Positions 1 through 8,520 of a stretch of DNA of 64,000 nt are shown in pieces. The translations under genes and the position numbers were made by a program. Source of the DNA: Camarhynchus parvulus (lineage: Eukaryota; Chordata; Aves; Passeriformes; Thraupidae). The stretch is taken from NCBI RefSeq assembly GCF_901933205.1, contig NC_044574.1, forward strand, positions 18,833,733-18,897,732, written 5' to 3'. A model generated the notes under the pieces. That model saw only the letters and a list, made by a program, of their open reading frames with translations, was not told the DNA's origin and searched no databases. Within the stretch, counting starts at the first letter, position 1, and each line of letters opens with the position of its first letter.

Positions 1-547
1 AGACTGGAACCTTGTCATTTATGCACTGGGCATATTGAAATACTCTTAGCCAAAGCCTCTGAGAGGTGAGCTGTGGCTCCTCAGGCGTTGGAGGAGAAGA
101 TTGAAGGGACCAACAGTTTGCAGAAACATGTGGGAGAGCTGAAAAGCCCTCTTGCCCCAGGAGTCAGGGAGAACTGGTCCTGGAGGCAATGGCTGTCTGA
201 GTATTAAAAATATACTAAAAACAGGTGAGAGGCAAAACAAACACAGGCTGTACAGCCACTTCTTTCTTCAAAAAAGTACCCTTGGCAGCCTCATGCTATG
301 GATCACTTCTGTCTTTTCCAGTTTTTCTTGTTTTACTCACCTGTCTGGCTCTTTAATTGGCCAACAGTGTGGAGTCAACCTAGCACTTCATAACAAAGCA
401 GCTATTGCATTTGACCCCAGAAATTAAATTATCCCCACCTTGAAATGTCCTTCACCTCTACTTTTATGATTTCATATCTAATTGTTGTTATACACATACA
501 TATTTTGTTTAATTAAAAGCAGCTCTGTTTTTAATTTCTTCTTGCAG
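1..547 (+). other. SLC34A2: SLC34A2 intron (upstream part)
   Basis: Ends in a polypyrimidine tract and acceptor at 547. I found no earlier SLC34A2 exon in it and no recognisable repeat. Confidence 0.7.
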
Positions 548-743
548 AGCCTTTGCTGCGGCAACAATCCATGATTTCTTTAACTGGTTGGCTGTGTTTG
601 CACTGTTACCCATTGAAGTCATTACTGGCTATCTCTACCATCTCACCAATGTTATAGTTGACTCCTTTCGCCTTGAAAGTGGTGAGGATGCTCCAGAGCT
701 ACTAAAAGTTATCACAGATCCCTTTACAAAGCTCATCATTGAG
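548..743 (+). CDS. SLC34A2: SLC34A2 exon (first in window)
   Basis: A polypyrimidine tract and CAG precede 548 and GTAAGC follows 743. One base completes a codon from the upstream exon, then 65 codons begin [12 protein letters not shown] and include [16 protein letters not shown], close to human SLC34A2. The exon ends on a codon boundary. Confidence 0.95.
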
Positions 744-3700
744 GTAAGCTCTTTCTCACTTCAAGGAAGCTGCCTACATGATTCAGTCAAATCAAAATGC
801 TCTGAGTATGAGAAGGCTTCCCACTCCTACCTCTGTGTTCTTGGCGGTAATGTTCATTAGCAGATGAATTCTTCTCTTTATTCACATTTCATAAAGCCCC
901 TGTTCTACGTTTCCAGTTTCTATTTCCCCCACATTTTGCAGCATCAATGGCAGAGCTAGCTAGGAGGGCTGGGAAGGCAGGTGAGGAAAATTCAGCCATG
1001 TGAGATGGATGGGGAGGCAGCCTGTTGCCTGGGCTTTGGCAGATAGCTCTAGCTGAGACACAGCCAGAGGATCAGCATAGGACCTGATGAGGACACTGAA
1101 ATTATGGGACATTATACTGTGCATCTAGAGGCCAGGGGAATGCACACAGCTTCTGAAGTGACAGCAAATACAGTCAGGGAGTTGTGTCAGAGCAGCTGAT
1201 TAAACAGAAAGGGTGAGATGAGGTAGTGGATGATGTGGGGAGAATGAGAAAAAGGGTTTGTTCATGTAGAGTTGTACCTTTTTTTTCTGGGAGTAACCCC
1301 CCTCTTACATTTTGGGCATGAATTCCAGCATTAGAGTCATGCAGATTTTATATGGTTGAGCTTCCAAGGGGGGCTTATTTAAGTAGAGCTAAACAGAAGT
1401 ACGTGATACAAGCTGGAAATAAAGCATTTTTAAAATTCTTTTTATTCTTCCTTTTAAGCTTGATAAATCAGTAATAAATGCAATTGCCATGAATGATGAA
1501 TCAGCAAAAAACAAAAGCCTGGTAAAGATCTGGTGTGTGACTGAAACCAATGTGGTAAGTATCATGTTAAATTAATTGTCAGGTACCTCAGGAAATATAT
1601 TACTGATCTGTAGCTGATGCTCCTTATCACAGGATTGTGAAATTAGATTTTTTAATGAGGGTGGGGTTTTTATCAGCAAAAAAAGAATGAAAACAATTTA
1701 ATGAAGTTTTTTTTTAATGCTCCACTTAAACCAAGCATGGTCACCAGTGGTGACCTTGACCTGGCTGCTTTCAGTACTGTGCAGGACCTTGCCTATCAGA
1801 ACTGGTGGATTGGTGCCAAGCCTTTTACTCCTTTCAAACCCAAATGCCTTTAAACTCTGATAACAAGTCCTACCAACTCCCTGAAAGTGGAAAAAGTCTG
1901 CACCACAGGCCAGAGAAAAGATCGTTTCAACCACCGTTTATCTGCTGATCTAATCGGCTTCAGTTTTACGTGTGTTGGGGTGATCTGGTGGCAGCTGGCT
2001 GTTTGCAGCCTTCTTGGAAAAGTGCCCTTGCAGAAAGCCTCCGTGGGGCTGTGTCCTGCTCCTCTCCACCCAAGCAGCCCTGCAGCTTGGAGGAATCTCT
2101 TGCCCAGACCGACGCCAATGAGTGTTTTGGTAAACTATGGAGCTGAGTGTTTGGTTTGCATCGTTCAGCTAACCAGCAATTACATCATTAAATATCCTTT
2201 GATTCTCTAATTAGACTATTCTACCTGCTGGCACGTATAGAAAAGTAATTCCTGAAGTCCTGAGGCAGAAGATACTTAAGGAGTCCTTAAGTATTTCAAC
2301 CTCCCCAGGCCGTGGAGGTTGAAATCCCGTGCTCAGCTGCTATTGAATGACGCTGTGGCTGGGCAGTGAAACGCTACCTGCGGAGATGGAGCCGGGGCAG
2401 AGCTGTGCTCACCCGGTCCCTGCCCGGGTTACAGCCCCGGCTGTGTCTGGGGCTGCCGAGCCCAGCCCCGCGCCCCTCGCTGCCCCAAGCCCCTGGGCCC
2501 TGCGCAAGACAGGAAACCACACAGAAAGTGGAGGCTGAGGGAAATGTTTATTTCTAGACACACTTTTTTCTGTGTTGCCTGCATTTTGGCTGTGTACCTA
2601 CTGCTCAAGCTTACAGTCAAATGACGAAAACGCCCAGAATTTTGACTTGACCTTGGTGGGGAAAAAGGAAAATAATTTAAATTATTGCTTTCCTGTGACG
2701 GTGTTCACAGGGGTCCGAGGATGAGGGAAGAGATGAGGATCTGACTCCATGTTTCAGAATGCTTGATTTATTATTTTATGATGTATATTATATTAAAACT
2801 ATACTAAAAGAATAGAAGAAAGGATTTCATCAGAAGGCTAGCTAAGAATAGGAAAAAAAGGAATAAATAACAAAGGCTCGTGTCTCGGACAGAGTCCCAG
2901 CCGGCTGGACTGTGACTGGCCATTAATTAGAAACAACCGCATGAGACCAATCACAGATCCAGCAGATAATCATTGTTTAGATTTTGTTGCTGAGGCCTCT
3001 CAGCTTCTCAGGAGGAAAAATCCTAAGGAAAGGATTTTTCAGAAAATATCATGGCTACACATTCCTACTGGGCTAAACTAATTTCTAGCAAAAATTATTA
3101 AACAGACTCATGGCCAGGATAAATACATGCAGACCCCATATGTTTAAAGCGAAACAAACATTTTGATCTAGTGAGGTGCTTTGAAACTAAGATGTTTGAA
3201 AAAACTTCAAGAAGGTGAGAAACAAGACTGTGTTGAGTTTGTAAAGGTTTACCAGATATGGGGTGCCTGGAGCCCAGGGGCTCCCTGGAGATGTGGGGGC
3301 ACCAGATCCACTCCCAGTTTTGCTCACCTGCATCATCTGGAGAGAGGTACAAATGCAGGTGTTTGTAGGCAGTGCCCAGCAAAGAAATATGATTTCTCTT
3401 TCCCCATTTCTGCAGAAGAAAATCACTCAAGCACTTTGGAAAGATGCCTCATGTTCAGGAGCATGGTTCAGAGCCCATTTGGCTGTCAGCTGCTCTTGTG
3501 TGAGCAAGTACAGCTCAGTCAGCTGTAGTACTCCTGACATTGAGATGTCAGGAAAGAGGTCTTTCTTTCATCAAGAAAGCTGTGGCAGTGGCTGGAAAAG
3601 GAATGCCACTGCCCCACAACTGCAGCCAAACCTGAACCTCACTCCACAAAAACTGTCATCAGTAGCTAAGTTCCTTAACTATTAGTGGATTGGTGCTATG

Positions 3701-6700
3701 GTTATTAAAATGTAGAAGATTTTGGGAATATTTTAATCTTTACATGTTGTACTGATTGACATGGGTAACAGCATAATAATTTATTTTAAGAATGCAAAAT
3801 GTTACCATGCCATTAATGTGGTGCCAGCTTACAATTTTGACTTTTTAGCTGATGAATCTTGGTTGTAGTAAAATTTGAAAATTCTACATGAGCTCTTATA
3901 AAGGATTGTAGATGACTGAACTCTCTGCTTTGTCTGGCAATCTTTAGACACTGCAGAATGTCACAATTCCACCTTCCGAAAACTGCACATCTCCTGACTT
4001 TTGCTGGACTGAAGGAAATGTGACGTGGACCCTCAAGAATATAACTGAAACAGACTATATCAGTAAATGTAAGTAGCAGAACTACTCCTGTGCAATATAT
4101 TTACAGAAGTATATGGATTTCTAATGGTGCTAACAGCTCCCTTCTGAGGTGTATCCAGGATCAGCGTAGGGACACACAGCACTGCTGCAGGTGCTGCCTG
4201 AGGAGCCTGTGCTCTGCTGTGGCCGCACAGCTGGAGTTACAGCAGCATCATGGTATCTGGCTGCAGGTGGATCTCTTTCCATGCTGCCTCATACCAGCAA
4301 TTGAGGTTTCAGTATCATATCACCCTCGATGTTCAGATGGCTTGGAGCTACGGTTACTTCGCTGTCATGGTTGCTAGGATATCCCATCCCTATGCATGCC
4401 CTGCAGGACTTTCAACAGCCCTGCTCAGGCATGCAGCCACCTCTGGGAAAAGCTGACCCACCGTGCAGCTTGGAGCACCCCAAAATTTTCTCCTCCCTTT
4501 GTGCAACTCTCCCTTGCACATGGTCACCTGGTTCCTGCCTGCCCATAGGACTGCCCACTGTGCATTTTGTAAGCATGTCTGTAGAAGCACCTCTGCTGCC
4601 TCACTCAGACATGGCTTTTGGGGAGGAGGGAAGGTGGCATTTCCCCTCTTTGCATCAACCCCTCCAGCTGTGTTTGCTTTCGTCCAATTTTCTTAGGGGA
4701 GCGAACGAAAACCAGAGCTGGGCTTAGGATCACAGGCAAAAATGTGGGTAGGCTAATTCATTTTCCTTTTCTTTTTCAGGCCAACACATCTTTGTAGACT
4801 CAGACCTGCCTGATCTTGGTATTGGGCTCATCCTTCTGGCTTTGTCCCTGCTTGTTCTCTGCTCCTGTTTGATAGCGATCGTTAAGCTATTAAACTCTGT
4901 GCTTAAAGGACAAGTGGCCAGTGTTATCAAGAAGACAATCAACACTGGTAACTATCTGCTTTTCCTGAAGATTGTTTTTAGGCATGACAAGGACACTGAG
5001 CATGTTTATTGATGTCTCCTCTTCTGGAAGACATTTTAGAATATTTTAAAGAAAATACTATTGAATGAAAATCATGCACACTGCCCAACATTTTTTCTCA
5101 CAAGTATTTTTTTCTTTAATTTAAAAATCTATTAGTGAACAGCTTGATTGAGAAATGCAGCAGAGTAACAGCATTAGAGACCAAAGTCCAGGCTCTGTTT
5201 CTAGATGTATAATCATTAGCTGTTAGTAATGTAGATCCATCCTCAAAAGATAGCACCGAAGTGCTGAGATTGTGATTGCCTGCTCAGGCACAGGGCCTGC
5301 GTATTCCTTCTAAAGTAAGTTGAAAAAAGTTTGTAGTAATTAATGATCTTATCCTGTGCTGCTGCCTAACCCTCTCTTCAGCAGGATAAGGCAGCCTTGA
5401 ATGGTGGTGTTTTTCTGTCTTTCCCTGTGTTGTCCAGCTGGTTTTTTCAGCCTGGATCCATTGAGTGCAAATGTTAAGAGTTTTTTTCACCAGGCTACTT
5501 TTCCTTCACAATCTCTTTAATGGAGAGGTTAGGAGCTGTAGCAGAGAAAAGCAGCCCTGGCACAGATCTCAGGCTGTGGTTGAAGTGAGGGTACACAGAA
5601 ATACAGAAGGCAGCAAAGTGGTCCCCAAGCTGTCTTCTCCTGGGCAAGGAACACTGCCCAAATTAAAAACAAGGGGTAGAAAGTAAACAGCTGACAGCTA
5701 CTGCTTATTTAATTTGGGATCTGCTCTCTGTTCCTCTGTGTCTTCCCAGCTGATTGAGTCCTCACTTCTCAGCTCCCTCCATAAATCTGCAGACTACAGG
5801 GGACATTTGTGCCTAGTTTCTCTAATCAGTGTAATTAGCTGTTCTCTGCAAGAGTTAACAAGTGCATTTTTAGGAGATAATCTGCTTGGAACTAGTTAGA
5901 GCAAACAACTTGGTTCTCTCAGGATGGTCTTTGGAGCTTTCTGAAGATCTGATCCAGTGGGTGCCTGGTTGCTGAAAGCAAGGCTCTCAAAACACCCAGA
6001 AGGTTTTGTGTTGACCTTGAGGAACATTTCTGGTACCTAATTGTATGACAACCCAAATGCTACCCTGGTATGGGTCTACCTGGTCTGGTATCCATCTCAA
6101 AGTGTATCCAGTGGTGCAAGGCTGCAGAAGGCATACAGCAAACAGGAGAAATCAAAGTTGTAGAACTGGCCCCAAATCGTCATTTGAGACTCAACATGCA
6201 AACAATGCATCTACATTTTAAGTTCTTAACAGTCTTCCCTGCTGTGTTATTGTTACATGGATCACTCTGTTATGCTAACAGCAGTGTTCTCCCTCTATTT
6301 TTTAGATTTTCCATTTCCTTTTACTTGGCTCGCTGGATACCTGGCTATGCTTGCAGGGGCTGGTATGACCTTCGTTGTCCAAAGCAGTTCTGTTTTCACA
6401 TCTGCCATTACACCCCTTGTTGGTAAGTTGTAAATACTGTGCTCTTTGTCCCCGTGTTCCATCTTCTCCATCATCCTGAAGCCAACGCAGTCATGTTTCT
6501 TTTCTCGTAGGCATTGGCGTTATAAGCATTGAGCGCTCTTACCCCCTCACCTTGGGAGCCAACATTGGCACAACCACAACAGCTATACTTGCAGCTTTGG
6601 CAAGTCCTGGGAGTACATTAAAATATTCATTACAGGTCAGTATAAAACCATGCTTTCTTGACTTAATTTAGAAGTTGTAAGTTTTCTGAAGAAAAACCTG

Positions 6701-8520
6701 ACAAAAGTGGCCGTGATGCAAATGTGCTGTTCATGTTGTTCCTGATTTTGTCTGTGCTGTTAACAACAATGCATTCACTTCAACTGCTAGAGCAAAAAGG
6801 TTGCATTAAAATTCCTAGAATGTCAATATATAGCTAATCTTGCTTTTATAAATTGTCTTGATCTGCATGAATTGATTCAGAACTGGGACAGAGGAGGCCA
6901 CTTGACCCCTGAGCATGGGGTCTTTTCTGCTTGGAGTTCAGTGCCCACATACTAAGAACCCTCTGAGGGTTATTGATTTCTGTAAGCTCTCTTCTCAGGA
7001 TCCTAAGTCAGTTCATGAATTGTACAGGGACTCCTGTAACCTAAGTGAAGGTTGCACAATCCTTAAGCTGGCAAGCTCTCTATCTACCCAATGTTGCAGT
7101 GAACATCATGGCATCTATTTTTCTCCTTGTAAATGTACTTTGACAGGGTTTTATTGAATTCCTTTTTGTCTCAAACTATTTTAAAAGTAGGAAGCCTGGC
7201 TTTGACTTCCCATTTTCCACCCAGTAAAGAACCTGGCAGCAGACAACATTTGAATGAATGCTTTACAATTAAGAGTGAAAAGATAATGACGTTTCCTTGG
7301 TGAATAGGATGAATGTCTTTACTAGCTAAAATAAATCAAGAAAATTACAGAAGTCATTTTATTGTCCTCAGGCAACAGATGTAATCATGAGAAGATGCTA
7401 TCTTGATAAAGCTCAGATTTCATGATAACATACTGGTTCTATAATGCCCTTCATAAATAAACACCTGTACTTTCATATTTGCTTTAGTCCAATAACAGTT
7501 ACAAAATTAAAATAGGATAAGGTGAGCAGGGAATGTACTGTTTTGTTCAATATATGCTTATTCTGTCTAAGTGACTCCTGTATGCTTTAGCAAGTCTCTG
7601 CCTTTAAATGCTAATTTTTGTTTAAAAATTTTGAAGTATATGAATCAAAGGATTGTAAAAATCTAGAGACGAAGTCCCCTTCCAGGAATGTCCTCAGTGC
7701 CCTATAAACTTATAGCTAATTTTTTGTAAAATCCAAGTTTGTACCTTTAAAATTTCTCTGTAGCTTGTGTGCAATATCAAATTTATGCTTCCCATGTTTT
7801 AATTGAAAATTTATGGATGCAGAACCCAATGGTTCCCACACCTTATTGACAACAGTACTGTTTCCCGAGAGCTGGAAGTAATTATGATGTAGGTAGGAGT
7901 ATTTAATGGTGTTTTAGTTAATGAACTTCTCAAATGTTTTTTGCTTTCAGATTGCCTTGTGCCACTTTTTCTTCAATGTCTCTGGGATTATTCTCTTTTA
8001 TCCGATACCTTATACCCGCCTGCCAATCCGCATGAGCAAGACCTTGGGAAATATATCAGCCCAGTACAGATGGTTTTCTATATTTTATCTTCTCCTCTGT
8101 TTCTTTCTGTTGCCTTTGTTTGTATTTGCTCTGTCACTGGCAGGCTGGGGAGTCCTTTTGGGTGTTTGCCTTCCCCAGTTTCTTCTTTTTATTGCTGTGG
8201 TTGTAATTAATGTTATGCAGAAAAGGCGACCACATTCACTGCCTGAGAAGCTCCAAAACTGGGATTTCCTACCTGTGTGGATGCACTCCCTAGAGCCCTG
8301 GGACAATATGCTTATGGCTTCCCTTGCTTTTTGTGGGAAACACTGCTGTGGCTTCTGCAAGTGTTGCAAAGTCAATGTTGAACAGGAGGGTGCCAAAGAC
8401 AATCAGCTAAAAACTATGGAAGTTTATGAAAACACCATGGCAATGGCTGATGATGGTGGAAGAAGGGCACCAGCTGTAGCCTGTGTTGACAAAACAGGCA
8501 CAAACAACACAGCCTTATAG
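548..8520 (+). CDS. SLC34A2: SLC34A2, sodium-dependent phosphate transporter 2B (NaPi-IIb), 3' part of gene
   Basis: Electrogenic Na+/phosphate cotransporter of apical epithelial membranes (gut, lung in mammals). Seven exons (548-743, 1459-1554, 3948-4068, 4780-4947, 6306-6422, 6511-6635, 7951-8520) join in phase into 463 complete residues plus stop; the human protein is about 690 residues, so the N-terminal third lies upstream of the window. Visible in order: the end of the first transport repeat; a large extracellular loop with five N-X-S/T sites and three cysteines; a membrane helix; the QSSS motif of the second inverted repeat ([11 protein letters not shown]); the [10 protein letters not shown] stretch; several more helices; a short cysteine-rich tail; and a terminal T-A-L that fits a class I PDZ ligand. 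The SLC34A2 assignment over SLC34A1/A3 rests on sequence, the cysteine-rich tail and the SEL1L3-SMIM20 neighbours. The 88-bp intron 6423-6510 is notably short. Confidence 0.95.
1459..1554 (+). CDS. SLC34A2: SLC34A2 exon (start of extracellular loop)
   Basis: Bounded by TTTTAAG and GTAAGT; 32 in-phase codons. It encodes [20 protein letters not shown], near-identical to the human loop start, with an N-K-S glycosylation site and a tryptophan-cysteine pair. Confidence 0.95.
2272..2325. repeat. Two back-to-back perfect inverted repeats
   Basis: The 11-bp arms ATACTTAAGGA (2272-2282) and TCCTTAAGTAT (2284-2294) are separated by one base. Directly following, and overlapping by two bases, the 12-bp arms ATTTCAACCTCC (2293-2304) and GGAGGTTGAAAT (2314-2325) enclose a 9-base loop. 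All arms pair without mismatch. They lie in an SLC34A2 intron. Function unknown. Confidence 0.85.
2340..2525. other. CpG-rich intronic patch
   Basis: About 180 bp with roughly a dozen CpG dinucleotides and high GC inside an otherwise AT-rich intron. It begins just after the paired hairpins. It may be a small intragenic CpG island, a cis-regulatory element or the remnant of a GC-rich insertion. No conserved reading frame or splice pair supports an exon. Confidence 0.55.
2694..3059 (-). mobile_element. Solo LTR of an endogenous retrovirus, antisense to SLC34A2
   Basis: Read on the - strand it starts TGTAGCC and ends CACCGTCACA, so it has TG...CA ends. A CCAAT-like ATTGG, a TATA-rich stretch and an AATAAA (complement of 2767-2772) occur in LTR order. 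I recognise the sequence type as a common bird, probably passerine, LTR from memory. No internal gag/pol/env sequence adjoins it, so it is a solo LTR. Target-site duplication is unclear. The family name needs a repeat-library search. Confidence 0.7.
3060..3947 (+). other. SLC34A2: SLC34A2 intron after the LTR
   Basis: Runs to the acceptor before the exon at 3948. It contains overlapping short open frames (3181-3685) with no splice support or familiar sequence. Nothing else recognised. Confidence 0.6.
3948..4068 (+). CDS. SLC34A2: SLC34A2 exon (glycosylated extracellular loop)
   Basis: Bounded by CTTTAG and GTAAGT; 40 codons plus one base of a split cysteine codon. It holds four sequons (NVT, NCT, NVT, NIT) and two cysteines in the [13 protein letters not shown] stretch. 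Loop length differs slightly from human, as is usual for this variable region. Confidence 0.94.
4780..4947 (+). CDS. SLC34A2: SLC34A2 exon (membrane helix after loop)
   Basis: Bounded by TTTTTCAG and GTAACT. It opens [13 protein letters not shown], continues into a hydrophobic helix of about 22 residues, then [19 protein letters not shown], the conserved segment leading into the second repeat. The final G is the first base of a split aspartate codon. Confidence 0.95.
6306..6422 (+). CDS. SLC34A2: SLC34A2 exon with second-repeat QSSS motif
   Basis: Bounded by TTTTTAG and GTAAGT. It encodes [20 protein letters not shown] then [20 protein letters not shown]. The QSSS motif lines the Na+/phosphate site in this family. 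Both ends fall inside codons and match the neighbouring exons. Confidence 0.96.
6511..6635 (+). CDS. SLC34A2: SLC34A2 exon (ANIGTTTTA helix)
   Basis: Bounded by CTCGTAG and GTCAGT. It encodes [19 protein letters not shown] then [14 protein letters not shown], highly conserved in SLC34 transporters, and ends on a codon boundary after KYSLQ. Only 88 bp of intron separate it from the previous exon. Confidence 0.96.
7951..8520 (+). CDS. SLC34A2: SLC34A2 last coding exon
   Basis: Acceptor TTGCTTTCAG, then 189 codons and a TAG stop. It encodes [25 protein letters not shown], two or three strongly hydrophobic helices, the [15 protein letters not shown] stretch, a six-cysteine cluster ([12 protein letters not shown]) and the C-terminus TGTNNTAL. 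Human NaPi-IIb has a much longer cysteine cluster at this place. Confidence 0.96.
   Translation: MALCHFFFNVSGIILFYPIPYTRLPIRMSKTLGNISAQYRWFSIFYLLLCFFLLPLFVFALSLAGWGVLLGVCLPQFLLFIAVVVINVMQKRRPHSLPEKLQNWDFLPVWMHSLEPWDNMLMASLAFCGKHCCGFCKCCKVNVEQEGAKDNQLKTMEVYENTMAMADDGGRRAPAVACVDKTGTNNTAL

Noticed and set aside
3181..3685. Overlapping open frames up to 140 codons in an SLC34A2 intron
   Set aside because: No familiar domain, no splice pair joining them to SLC34A2 exons, and three frames open at once, which points to composition.
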